Part shown: positions 1 through 6,946 of the stretch, piece after piece | How the letters are laid out: each line of letters opens with the position of its first letter | Numbering within the stretch: the first letter of the stretch is position 1 | From: Clostridium sp. UBA3947 | Lineage (GTDB): Bacteria; Bacillota; Clostridia; Clostridiales; Clostridiaceae | Direction: 5' to 3' | NCBI GenBank assembly: GCA_002385545.1 | Contig: DGDR01000206.1 | Coordinates: forward strand, 1 to 13,360 | Length of the DNA stretch: 13,360 nt | The notes under the pieces: model-generated | What the model saw: the letters and a program-made list of their open reading frames with translations, nothing else | The model's database searches: none | What the model was told of the DNA's origin: nothing | Program-made: the position numbers and the translations under genes

Positions 1-76
1 CGCATACTTCGCATGGAGTCCTGTTTATCACTTCATATTCGCTTTCTATATACTTCATTATGTCTCTTAATAGCAT
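1..76 (-). CDS. Partial CDS (N-terminal 25 codons), CxxC-containing protein of unknown function
   Basis: The reverse strand has an ATG at 76-74 with GGAGG about 6 bases upstream (plus strand 83-87) and an open frame that runs off the left edge. The visible residues begin MLLRDIMKYIESEYEVINRT and continue PCEVC. The CxxC pair directly after a charged helix-like segment resembles the first knuckle of a small zinc ribbon, but the rest lies outside the window, so the function cannot be named. A possible promoter lies at 103-132 on the same strand. The gene is divergent from spmA. Confidence 0.6.
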   Translation of the reverse strand, partial: MLLRDIMKYIESEYEVINRTPCEVC

Positions 77-102
77 TTCGTCCTCCATTACTTATTGATA
101 CT

Positions 103-132
103 AATATAAATGGTATCACTTAATATTAGCAA
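103..132 (-). promoter_or_regulatory. Candidate SigA promoter for the leftward partial gene
   Basis: Read on the minus strand there is TTGCTA (plus 132-127), an 18-base spacer, and TATATT (plus 108-103), about 27 bases ahead of the ATG at 76. The -35 match is weak. A 6-base inverted repeat TGATAC/GTATCA (96-101 and 113-118) brackets the -10 box and could be an operator, though in AT-rich DNA it may be chance. Confidence 0.3.
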
Positions 133-238
133 TTTCAATAAAAAAGTAATATTTGTAATTTAAATTAAGGATTTAGTTCGTAACTATAGAAAAGAATCAT
201 ATAAATGTCTTAGGAATCAAGTTTTTAGGAGGTCTAAA

Positions 239-814
239 TTGATTAATTACATATGGTTTTTTATTTTGAGTTGCGGAATACTTATTGGACTTATCACAGG
301 TAAGGGAGAAGTGGTTTCCCAATCAATTATTAAGGCTGCCAATGATTCTGTGGAGTTAGTTGTAGGGATGGTAGGACTTTTATGTCTTTGGTGCGGTGTG
401 ATGAAAATAGCAGAAAAAAGCGGTTTAACCGCAAAGTTAGCTAGTCTAATGGAGCCAATTTTAAAAAGAATCTATAAGTCTGCAGGCAAGGATAAAAGGG
501 CTTTAGGAGCTATAGTTATGAATTTAACTGCCAATATGATGGGGCTTTCTAATGCTGCTACCCCTTTTGGTATAAAGGCTATGGAGGAAATGCAAGATCT
601 AAATCCTAATAAGGACACAGCCAGTGATGACATGGCTTTGTTTCTTGTGATGAATGCTGCCTGTATCCAATTGTTGCCAGCTACAGTAATCTCTTTAAGG
701 GCAGCGGCAGGGTCCAAGAATCCAGGAGTTATTATATTACCTGCTATAATGGCTACAGCTATAGCTTGTATAGTTGGAATTATATGCTGCAAGATACTTG
801 AAAAGTTTTTTTAG
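239..814 (+). CDS. spmA: Spore maturation protein A (SpmA)
   Basis: The 191-residue product is a hydrophobic membrane protein of the nucleoside-recognition (gate) domain family. Its length fits SpmA, which is just under 200 residues in Bacillus. The TTG start at 239 follows AGGAGGT (227-233) at good spacing, and no better start is present. The N-terminal segment after INYIW is a membrane helix. A family-typical stretch around residues 97-110 reads NLTANMMGLSNAATPFG, and further helices fill the C-terminal third. In Bacillus, SpmA and SpmB act in the developing spore and are needed for core dehydration and heat resistance; transferring that role here is inference. spmB follows 17 bases later. 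Upstream, CATATAAAT (198-206) resembles the -10 of a sporulation sigma factor, but I see no matching -35. Confidence 0.92.
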   Translation: MINYIWFFILSCGILIGLITGKGEVVSQSIIKAANDSVELVVGMVGLLCLWCGVMKIAEKSGLTAKLASLMEPILKRIYKSAGKDKRALGAIVMNLTANMMGLSNAATPFGIKAMEEMQDLNPNKDTASDDMALFLVMNAACIQLLPATVISLRAAAGSKNPGVIILPAIMATAIACIVGIICCKILEKFF

Positions 815-831
815 GAGGTTTAAGTGCAGAT

Positions 832-1350
832 ATGAATTACATAATTTTGGCCATAATCCCTATAATAGTGGGAGTCGTTACCTTATATGGTATAGTTAGA
901 GGGGTAAAGGTTTATGAATGCTTTGTAGAAGGAGCGAAGGATGGAATTTCTATTTGCATAAGAATATTTCCTTATCTTTTGGCAATGCTTGTAGCTGTAG
1001 GAGTTTTTAGGGCCTCAGGTTCCTTGAACTTTTTCACCTCCGTCATGGCTCCAATAGTTAAAATAATAGGCTTGCCAAAGGAAATAGTTCCTTTGATTTT
1101 TATTAAGCCCCTCTCTGGTAGCGGAGCCATGGGAGTTTTTACTGATATATTAAAGCAATATGGGGCAGATACCTTTATTGGAATAACAGCTTCTATAATA
1201 ATGGGAACAACAGAGACTATTTTCTATACCTTAACAGTATATTACGGAGCTATTGGGGTAAAAAAGATTAGACATACTCTCTGGGCTGCCATTTTAGCAG
1301 ATCTTACAGCAATTATAATGGTAGTGACCTTGACTAAAATTATGTTTTAA
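832..1350 (+). CDS. spmB: Spore maturation protein B (SpmB)
   Basis: The 172-residue membrane protein is related to SpmA by the same gate domain and has the usual SpmB length. The Shine-Dalgarno AGGAGGT (813-819) overlaps the spmA stop codon, so the two are probably one operon with translational linkage. The SD-to-ATG gap of 12 bases is rather long, but the GTG at 824 is out of frame and closed at once. Family features include the segment around residues 85-100 (IFIKPLSGSGAMGVFTD) and the later run with IIMGTTETIFYTLTVYYGA. These match the conserved central and C-terminal blocks of SpmB proteins. The role is spore core dehydration together with SpmA (family knowledge). No strong terminator follows. 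Confidence 0.92.
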   Translation: MNYIILAIIPIIVGVVTLYGIVRGVKVYECFVEGAKDGISICIRIFPYLLAMLVAVGVFRASGSLNFFTSVMAPIVKIIGLPKEIVPLIFIKPLSGSGAMGVFTDILKQYGADTFIGITASIIMGTTETIFYTLTVYYGAIGVKKIRHTLWAAILADLTAIIMVVTLTKIMF

Positions 1351-1361
1351 GGAAAATATAA

Positions 1362-1415
1362 ATGAGTTTTAAGCAAGGGATATAAAATAGGATAAAGTGA
1401 TATAAAATAACTCAT
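1362..1415 (+). repeat. Paired 11-bp direct repeats inside a 7-bp inverted repeat
   Basis: GATATAAAATA occurs exactly twice, at 1379-1389 and 1399-1409, with starts 20 bases apart. The pair is enclosed by ATGAGTT (1362-1368) and its complement AACTCAT (1409-1415). This lies between spmB and the ABC transporter promoter at 1433, so it could be a regulator binding site. No function can be assigned from sequence alone. Confidence 0.45.
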
Positions 1416-1432
1416 AAAATAATAAAAAAGTC

Positions 1433-1461
1433 TTGATTATCTGTTAAAAAGTATATATAAT
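1433..1461 (+). promoter_or_regulatory. SigA promoter of the ABC transporter operon
   Basis: TTGATT (1433-1438) is followed by a 17-base spacer and a perfect TATAAT (1456-1461). Transcription would start near 1468. That is only a few bases before the upstream ATG at 1472, which would then have no ribosome binding site, so this supports translation from 1520. Confidence 0.8.
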
Positions 1462-1519
1462 ATAACTATAGATGATAAGAAAAGCTGCTATAAAATTTAT
1501 TTGGAGAGAGGGTTATATT

Positions 1520-2245
1520 ATGATTGAACTGTTAAATGTAAGCAAAAGCTACAACGGTAAAGACATGGCAGTAGACAATATAAGTATTACAATAAATGAC
1601 GGGGAAATCTTTGGTTTTTTAGGACCTAATGGTGCTGGAAAAACCACTACCATCAAAATGATTACTGGCATAATAAACAAGGATGGGGGAAGCATTAAAA
1701 TAAATGGCATAGATATTAATGGTAACCCTTTACAGGCAAAGAAGGAATTTGCTTATGTGCCAGACAACCCAGATATGTTCTTAAGATTAAAAGGCATAGA
1801 GTATGTAAATTTCATGGCGGATATTTACGATGTTCCAATGGATATTAGAAAGGAAAGAATAAAAAATTTAGCAGAGCGCTTCGAAATGAGCAATGCTCTA
1901 GGAGATCAAATCCAAAGCTATTCCCATGGTATGAGACAAAAAATTGTTATTATTGGTGCTCTGGTACATGAACCAAAGGTATGGATTTTAGATGAGCCCT
2001 TGACTGGTCTTGACCCTAAATCCTCCTATATATTAAAGGAAATGATGAGGGAGCAGGCAAACAACGGTAAAACTGTATTCTTTTCAACCCATGTGCTAGA
2101 TGTAGCAGAAAAGGTTTGTGATAGGGTAGCTATTATAAATAAAGGGAAAATATCCTTCTGCGGAACTATACAGGAGATGAGAGAGCATTTTAAGAGCAAT
2201 GAATCTTTAGAAAAAATGTTTTTGGAGTTGACAAATCATGAGTAA
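1520..2245 (+). CDS. ABC transporter ATP-binding protein
   Basis: This is the 241-residue ATPase subunit of an ABC transporter and would power the permease encoded next. Visible motifs are Walker A GPNGAGKT (35-42), an ABC signature variant YSHGMRQK (134-141), Walker B WILDEP with D158/E159, a D-loop GLDP and the switch histidine H191. The position usually holding the Q-loop glutamine is Asp (YVPDNP, near 82), as in some ABC-2 exporter ATPases that carry PD or PE there. I chose ATG 1520 because GGAGAGAGG (1503-1511) precedes it; an in-frame ATG at 1472 would add 16 residues but sits right at the predicted transcription start. The substrate is unknown. Confidence 0.88.
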   Translation: MIELLNVSKSYNGKDMAVDNISITINDGEIFGFLGPNGAGKTTTIKMITGIINKDGGSIKINGIDINGNPLQAKKEFAYVPDNPDMFLRLKGIEYVNFMADIYDVPMDIRKERIKNLAERFEMSNALGDQIQSYSHGMRQKIVIIGALVHEPKVWILDEPLTGLDPKSSYILKEMMREQANNGKTVFFSTHVLDVAEKVCDRVAIINKGKISFCGTIQEMREHFKSNESLEKMFLELTNHE

Positions 2246-3908
2246 GTTATGGATATTAACAAAGGTATTATTGAAAACCTCTCTATCTCAAAGTGAGAAA
2301 AAGGGAAAAAAGGGTATTTCTAAAATAGCTATGCTTATATTATTGGTAGTGTGCTTTGGTTTTTCCTTTAGTATACCACTAGGATATCTTTTTAATAAAC
2401 TGTATGATCCATTAGCTGCGCTAGATCAGCAAGGGATATTGCTAACCCTAGCTATAGCAGGTGTAAGTCTGGCTATATTTATATTTGGTATCTTTTATGT
2501 GCTGGCAGTGTTTTATTTCGGTAAAGATGTGGAATTTCTACTACCACTGCCCCTAAAACCATCTCAAATATTGGGGGCAAAATTCATAACAGTACTTATC
2601 TATGAGTATGCTATGGAGTTTATAATACTGCTACCGGCAATTGGGGTTTTTGGTATTAAAAGTGGAGCAGGGCCCTTATATTATGTGTATTCCCTTTTAT
2701 TATTACTGCTTATACCGATAGTACCTTTAATCCTAGCCTCCTTAATCAATATGGTAATAATGAGATTTACTAACCTAGGAAAGCACAAGGATGCCCTGAG
2801 GGTAATCGGAGGTATATTCGGATTAGCCGTCGGTATCGGAATATCCATGGTTAGTCAAAGAATGGAGAAAATCGGCACTGATCCAGATGCTATGATTAAG
2901 CTCCTCACTGAAGGAGATAATTCACTAGTTTCAATAGCAGCAAAAATATTCCCAACGGCTAAACTAGCGTCTTTATCCTTAATTCATAGCTCAGACTTAA
3001 AGGGGATAATTAATCTATTGTTATTCATTGCCATTAGTGTAGCAGCAATACTTATATTTATGATCTTAGGAGAGTTATTATACTTCAAAGGAGTCCTTGG
3101 AAATTCAGAAGTATATTCAAAAAGAAAGATGCTTTCTAAGGAGCAGATGGATAAGAGCTTGAGGAAGAATTCTGCTATGAAGGCCTTTATGCTAAAGGAA
3201 TTTAGAATACTGTTTAGAACTCCTGCCTATCTGTTGAATTGTGTTATAGCAGCTATGATATGGCCAGCCTTTGCAGCGGTAGGTATGTTAGGCTCTGGTG
3301 TATTGAAAAGTGAGGAAGGTAAGAACTTTTTAAATACTATTAGAGATACTAGATACTTAGGAATTGCCCTAGCGGTTATATTTGCAGTATCTATATTATT
3401 CTCCGGCAGTGGCGGCGTAACATCTACCTCCATTTCTAGAGACGGACAGAACTTATATGTAAGTAAGTATATCCCCTTAAGCTTTAAGGACCAAATCATG
3501 GCTAGAATAATACCTGGTATTATATTAAGCTCTATATCGGTAATATTAACTCTTGCTGTTGCATTCTTCTATATAGGCTTTATTCCAGAATTAATTATTC
3601 CTGGCTTGATAGTTAGTTTTTTAGGTATACTGTTAACATCTTTCATAGGAATTCTATTAGAATTACGGTTTCCTAAATTAAATTGGGATAATGAAGAAAA
3701 GGCAGTAAAACAGAATATGAACTTTATGATGGTTATGTTTGGTAGCATGATTTTGTCTACATCAGCAGTAATCATAATAGTACTTCTAAAATTAAGCTTG
3801 TGGTATGCCTTTGGAGCTATAGTCCTAATATTTGGCGGAATTGATATAGCTCTATACTATGTGATAATGAATCAAGGACAAAAGTGGTTTGAAGCAATTG
3901 AACTATAA
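2238..3908 (+). CDS. ABC transporter permease, ABC-2-like exporter family
   Basis: The 556-residue polytopic membrane protein has its ATG inside the last codons of the ATPase gene (8-base overlap), with GGAG at 2224-2227. The two subunits are therefore almost certainly translated together. After a short cytoplasmic lysine-rich N terminus come several hydrophobic helices (about 29-55, 70-95, 115-135, 145-175 and 190-205). A less hydrophobic middle holds the segment around 295-320 with KRKMLSKEQMDKS, and a second set of helices (about 335-555) follows. The duplicated-looking organisation and length fit large ABC-2 type export permeases. The AFKDQI-like loop (SFKDQIMARIIPG, near residue 415) is characteristic of coupling-type loops, but this is inference. 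I cannot predict the substrate. Confidence 0.82.
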   Translation: MSKLWILTKVLLKTSLSQSEKKGKKGISKIAMLILLVVCFGFSFSIPLGYLFNKLYDPLAALDQQGILLTLAIAGVSLAIFIFGIFYVLAVFYFGKDVEFLLPLPLKPSQILGAKFITVLIYEYAMEFIILLPAIGVFGIKSGAGPLYYVYSLLLLLLIPIVPLILASLINMVIMRFTNLGKHKDALRVIGGIFGLAVGIGISMVSQRMEKIGTDPDAMIKLLTEGDNSLVSIAAKIFPTAKLASLSLIHSSDLKGIINLLLFIAISVAAILIFMILGELLYFKGVLGNSEVYSKRKMLSKEQMDKSLRKNSAMKAFMLKEFRILFRTPAYLLNCVIAAMIWPAFAAVGMLGSGVLKSEEGKNFLNTIRDTRYLGIALAVIFAVSILFSGSGGVTSTSISRDGQNLYVSKYIPLSFKDQIMARIIPGIILSSISVILTLAVAFFYIGFIPELIIPGLIVSFLGILLTSFIGILLELRFPKLNWDNEEKAVKQNMNFMMVMFGSMILSTSAVIIIVLLKLSLWYAFGAIVLIFGGIDIALYYVIMNQGQKWFEAIEL

Positions 3909-3959
3909 AAAAGTCGAAAAAATTTTATAAAAAATTTATAAAATAGTAAACTTTTTTAT
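3905..3959 (+). terminator. AT-only nested hairpin at the 3' end of the ABC operon
   Basis: An outer perfect 10-bp stem pairs ATAAAAAAGT (3905-3914) with ACTTTTTTAT (3950-3959). An inner perfect 10-bp stem pairs ATTTTATAAA (3922-3931) with TTTATAAAAT (3935-3944) around an AAA loop. The permease stop codon lies inside the outer stem. The lack of GC pairs makes it a weak classical terminator, so a role in termination or transcript stability is inference. Confidence 0.5.
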
Positions 3960-4028
3960 CGATTCTAACGTCTAATATTATATATGGTCAATAGGTTAAT
4001 GAGATTATTATAGGGGGTTATATGGTAC

Positions 4029-4247
4029 ATGGAAAAGAACATAAATACAGTTAATGCAATAAACACAGCTTGGGATGAAAATAAATATGTTGCCTTGGGA
4101 ATTTGCTTCGGCAGTGGCCTTGGCATATTTGTAGGAGCACTATTTAACAACGTTATGCTAGGACTTTCTGCTGGCGGTGTTTTAGGTATAATTTATGGGG
4201 TAACAATAGGAATGTTAAAAGAAAGCAAGAAAAAAACTGAGAAATAA
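4029..4247 (+). CDS. Small glycine-rich membrane protein, two predicted helices
   Basis: The 72-residue product has a charged N terminus (about residues 1-20), a first hydrophobic glycine-rich helix (21-39: G-C-F-G-S-G-L-G pattern), a second (42-63) and a lysine-rich tail. The GxxxG-like spacing in both helices suggests a tight helical hairpin of the glycine-zipper kind. AGGGGG (4012-4017) lies 11 bases ahead of the ATG; the nearer ATG at 4022 gives only a 10-codon frame. The gene is followed by a strong terminator and seems monocistronic. I do not recognise a named family and assign no function. Confidence 0.65.
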   Translation: MEKNINTVNAINTAWDENKYVALGICFGSGLGIFVGALFNNVMLGLSAGGVLGIIYGVTIGMLKESKKKTEK

Positions 4248-4260
4248 AAGGGTTTTAAAA

Positions 4261-4308
4261 AGGCTGTTACACACTGGCAAAGCTGCCGATTGTGTAGCAG
4301 CTTTTTTT
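4261..4308 (+). terminator. Rho-independent terminator after the small membrane protein gene
   Basis: GCTGTTACACA (4263-4273) pairs with TGTGTAGCAGC (4291-4301), 11 bp with one G-U pair, around a 17-base loop, and is followed by TTTTTTT (4302-4308). Confidence 0.88.
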
Positions 4309-4373
4309 CTGCTTATTATGTAATCTTAACACTATTAGAACATAATATATGAGATTACAGATTTCTTATAGCT

Positions 4374-4401
4374 GGCTTCTGACCTCTGATGTCTGACTTC
4401 T
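4374..4401 (+). repeat. Four tandem seven-base units, consensus GACTTCT
   Basis: The run divides exactly into GGCTTCT, GACCTCT, GATGTCT and GACTTCT, each ending TCT. It lies in the intergenic stretch 4248-4657, directly before a hairpin. It looks like a short degenerate heptanucleotide repeat; no coding or regulatory role is evident. Confidence 0.6.
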
Positions 4402-4422
4402 AAAAGTACAGTAGTACTTTTT
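4402..4422 (+). terminator. Hairpin followed by T-run (possible second terminator)
   Basis: AAAAGTAC (4402-4409) pairs perfectly with GTACTTTT (4414-4421) around the loop AGTA, with Ts at the 3' end. With only two GC pairs it is weak. It may be a backup terminator or part of the adjacent repeat element. Confidence 0.4.
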
Positions 4423-4443
4423 CAATTTTTGGCAGTTAATAAT

Positions 4444-4461
4444 CAAAAAAACGTTTTTTTG
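4444..4461. repeat. Perfect 18-bp palindrome
   Basis: CAAAAAAACGTTTTTTTG is its own reverse complement. The CG centre is flanked by seven A and seven T bases. It lies 20 bases ahead of a weak promoter candidate at 4481 and may be a protein-binding site or a curved-DNA element; the function is unknown. Confidence 0.6.
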
Positions 4462-4480
4462 TCCTTTTTTTTATATAAGG

Positions 4481-4509
4481 TTGTATAAACTATAAATTAA
4501 ATGTATAAT
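4481..4509 (+). promoter_or_regulatory. Weak candidate promoter upstream of the aminopeptidase gene
   Basis: TTGTAT (4481-4486), a 17-base spacer and perfect TATAAT (4504-4509). The -35 matches only three of six bases. If used, it would give a leader about 100 bases longer than the promoter at 4581. Confidence 0.35.
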
Positions 4510-4580
4510 ATTGTTAGTGAAGTATAAGAAAGCTTTACTATGGTAATCTTTAGCAATAAACAAAAAATTACATTTGACTA

Positions 4581-4609
4581 TTCACAAAATTTAGTAAAAG
4601 GGATATAAT
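4581..4609 (+). promoter_or_regulatory. SigA promoter of the pepP-like gene
   Basis: TTCACA (4581-4586) matches five of six -35 bases. It is followed by a 17-base spacer and perfect TATAAT (4604-4609). Transcription would start near 4616, about 42 bases before the chosen ATG. Confidence 0.75.
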
Positions 4610-4657
4610 GTATATGATGACAGCATAATGTGTAATGCTAACAGGAGGATTTTTTTA

Positions 4658-5914
4658 ATGAATAAAGAATTATATATAGCAAACAGGAAGAAGTTTTTTG
4701 ATAGACTAGAAGATAAATCAATGTGTATACTATTTTCAGGCAATCCGCCAAAGAAAAGTGCGGACGAAATGTATACATTCTCTGTGAATAGGAACTTTTA
4801 TTATCTTACAGGTATAGACGAGAAGGATCTTATAGTAGTTTTAAGCAAGCTTAATGGAAAGTTAGAAGCTACATTGTTTATTCATAAGGCTGACCCAGTA
4901 ATGGAAAAATGGGTTGGAAAGACTATAAGTGAGAATGAAGCTAAGGAAAGATCTGGCATTGAAAAAGTAGCTTTCAGGGAAGATTTTTTTTCCTACATTC
5001 ATAAAAGCTTGGTATCAGGTAATATAAATAATATATATTTTGACTTGGAAAGAGCTAGCTATGATGAGGAAAGGACTGTAGCAGAAAGGCTAGCTAGTGA
5101 GCTACGGGATAAGTATCCTTACTTATCTATAAAAAATGCATATCCTATCTTATCTGAATTAAGAATGATAAAATCAAAGGATGAGATTGATGAAATAAGG
5201 AAAGCCATAGCTATTACTGAAAAAGGTATATTAAATGCTATGAAGAATGCCAAGGCTGGTATGAGAGAATATGAAGTGGAAGCATACTTTGATTTTGTAT
5301 TAAAAACTAATGGAGTTAAGGATTTTGCTTTTAAGACTATAGCAGCTTCTGGTAAGAATGCTACGGTGCTACATTACAGCGACAATGATGACCTCATTGG
5401 GGAAAATGAAATGATCTTAATGGATTTAGGAGCAGCAGTAAATTATTATAATGCTGATATTACTAGAACTTTCCCTGTATCTGGTAAGTTTACTGATAGA
5501 CAAAAGCAGATTTATAACATAGTTTTAAAGGCTCAACAGGAAACCATTAAGGCTATAGCTCCTGGAGTTCCTTTTCAGGAATTAAATGCAGTAACAAGAA
5601 GAGTCTTTTTAGAGGAATTAAAGAAATTAGGTTTAGCTAATACCGATGAAGAGCTATCCAAATACTATTATCATAATGTTAGTCATCATTTAGGCTTAGA
5701 CACTCATGATGTTGGAAGCAGAGAGGTGGACTTAAAACCCGGTATGGTACTTACGGTGGAACCGGGATTATATATAGAGGAAGAGAGTATTGGCATAAGA
5801 ATTGAGGACGATGTAGTAGTTACTGAAAATGGCTGCGAAGTTCTTTCTAGTTCGATAATCAGAACAGTGGAGGAAATAGAGGAATTCATGGCAAATAATC
5901 GCAGCGCCCTGTAA
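4658..5914 (+). CDS. pepP: Xaa-Pro aminopeptidase, M24B family (PepP-like)
   Basis: This 418-residue cytosolic metallopeptidase removes N-terminal residues that precede proline. An AMP_N-type N-terminal domain (about 1-140) precedes the pita-bread catalytic domain. All five metal ligands are visible: D256 (LMDLG), D267 (NADITRTFP), H343 (VSHHLGLDTHD), E368 (TVEPG) and E383 (GIRIEDD). The accessory histidines H239 and H350 are also present. The spacing matches that known for E. coli PepP. ATG 4658 is chosen because AGGAGG (4643-4648) sits at good distance; an in-frame ATG at 4628 would add 10 residues without a ribosome site. It is probably co-transcribed with the nitroreductase-like gene 43 bases downstream. 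Confidence 0.9.
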   Translation: MNKELYIANRKKFFDRLEDKSMCILFSGNPPKKSADEMYTFSVNRNFYYLTGIDEKDLIVVLSKLNGKLEATLFIHKADPVMEKWVGKTISENEAKERSGIEKVAFREDFFSYIHKSLVSGNINNIYFDLERASYDEERTVAERLASELRDKYPYLSIKNAYPILSELRMIKSKDEIDEIRKAIAITEKGILNAMKNAKAGMREYEVEAYFDFVLKTNGVKDFAFKTIAASGKNATVLHYSDNDDLIGENEMILMDLGAAVNYYNADITRTFPVSGKFTDRQKQIYNIVLKAQQETIKAIAPGVPFQELNAVTRRVFLEELKKLGLANTDEELSKYYYHNVSHHLGLDTHDVGSREVDLKPGMVLTVEPGLYIEEESIGIRIEDDVVVTENGCEVLSSSIIRTVEEIEEFMANNRSAL

Positions 5915-5957
5915 TTTAGAGAATGAGTAATTCTCAAAGGAAAGTGAGGTGTTTGGA

Positions 5958-6740
5958 GTGAATAGATTTAAAGCTAATAGGCAGTTTTTGAAGGCTAATC
6001 ATAATATTTTGCGACAGATAATAACAGATAGACAGAAAAATATGCCCCAGCCTAGTATATTAAAGCCTTATACAGAAGATGAGAAGGTTATTGATTTACC
6101 TCAAATGAGAAGAGATGTCATTACTAAGCATGATTTGTATGATTGCATTAATGACAGGAGGAGTGTAAGAATCTATTCCGGCGAATATATCTCCATAGAT
6201 GAGTTGTCTTATATGTTATGGGCTACTCAAGGTATTAAGTGTATTTTAGGGGATGGAATTGGTACCTTAAGAAATGTTCCTGCTAATGGTGCAGTACACT
6301 CCTTTGAGACATATTTGCTAATAACTAGGGTAGAAGGTTTGCAGAAGGGGGTTTATAGATATCTACCTTTGAGACATTCACTTTACTTTATGTACCCCTT
6401 AGAAAATATAGAAAGTGTAATTGACGAGGCTACACCAGATCAACCATACATCCCACATTTTGCTGAAAAGGCAGCTATATTGTTTGCATGGAGTTGCATA
6501 CCCTATAGAGCAGAGTACAAATTTGATGTAACTGCTCATAAAAACATTCTTATAGATGTTGGACATGTTTGTCAAAATCTTTACATAGCTGGAGAGTCAG
6601 TAAATTGTGGTACCTGTGCTATAGGAAATTACAATCAGCAGTATATAGATAAGGTGTTACAGCTAGATGGAGAAGAAGAATTTGTTATATACCTAGCAGC
6701 AGTTGGTAAGAAACCTGATGAAGATAGTAGCAAGTTTTAA
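5958..6740 (+). CDS. Nitroreductase-family FMN protein, SagB-like
   Basis: The 260-residue product has the nitroreductase fold: RRSVR (about 67-71) for flavin phosphate binding, a PANGAVH block (108-114) equivalent to the PSAGALH motif of SagB/ThcOx-type dehydrogenases, GHVCQNLY (202-209), and CGTCAIG (217-223) in the place of the usual GLGTCAIG. These proteins use FMN for redox chemistry; the substrate here is unknown. No cyclodehydratase or precursor-peptide gene is next to it, so a role in peptide modification is not supported. I prefer GTG 5958, with GAGGTG (5946-5951) six bases upstream; GTG 5949 would add three residues. A small hairpin without a T-run (5919-5935) lies between this gene and the upstream pepP-like gene. 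Confidence 0.82.
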   Translation: MNRFKANRQFLKANHNILRQIITDRQKNMPQPSILKPYTEDEKVIDLPQMRRDVITKHDLYDCINDRRSVRIYSGEYISIDELSYMLWATQGIKCILGDGIGTLRNVPANGAVHSFETYLLITRVEGLQKGVYRYLPLRHSLYFMYPLENIESVIDEATPDQPYIPHFAEKAAILFAWSCIPYRAEYKFDVTAHKNILIDVGHVCQNLYIAGESVNCGTCAIGNYNQQYIDKVLQLDGEEEFVIYLAAVGKKPDEDSSKF

Positions 6741-6741
6741 T

Positions 6742-6766
6742 AAGAGAGTTTAAGCTCTCTTTTTTC
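6742..6766 (+). terminator. Terminator after the nitroreductase-like gene
   Basis: AAGAGAGT pairs with GCTCTCTT across a TTAA loop, including one G-U pair, and runs straight into a T-run (through 6765). It ends the pepP-nitroreductase unit. Confidence 0.75.
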
Positions 6767-6820
6767 TTTACCCTAAAAGCTTAGTTAGATGCTCCTATTG
6801 ACCCAAAGAAAGTTAATACT

Positions 6821-6848
6821 TTTACTGCATGGTAATATATGGTACAAT
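6821..6848 (+). promoter_or_regulatory. Candidate extended -10 promoter of the nagZ-like gene
   Basis: TGG directly precedes TACAAT (6843-6848), an extended -10 form. The best -35 at 16-base spacing, TTTACT (6821-6826), is poor. A separate TTGACC at 6798-6803 has only a weak -10 at correct spacing. Confidence 0.4.
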
Positions 6849-6946
6849 AATAAGGTAGCTATTATGACTATCATTTGGGACAGCTAGTATAAAGACTTTG
6901 ATAATGGGCTGTAGTAGGATATCCCTATATCTAAAGGAGAGTTATT

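Noticed and set aside
146..206. SigE-type sporulation promoter before spmA
   Set aside because: GTAATATT (146-153) and CATATAAAT (198-206) resemble -35 and -10 boxes but are about 45 bases apart, far from the required spacing.
1472..1519. Upstream ATG adding 16 residues to the ABC ATPase
   Set aside because: It lies about four bases after the predicted transcription start and has no ribosome site; ATG 1520 has one and gives the normal N terminus.
4628..4657. Upstream ATG adding 10 residues to the aminopeptidase
   Set aside because: The AGGAGG at 4643-4648 lies inside this extension and is placed for ATG 4658.
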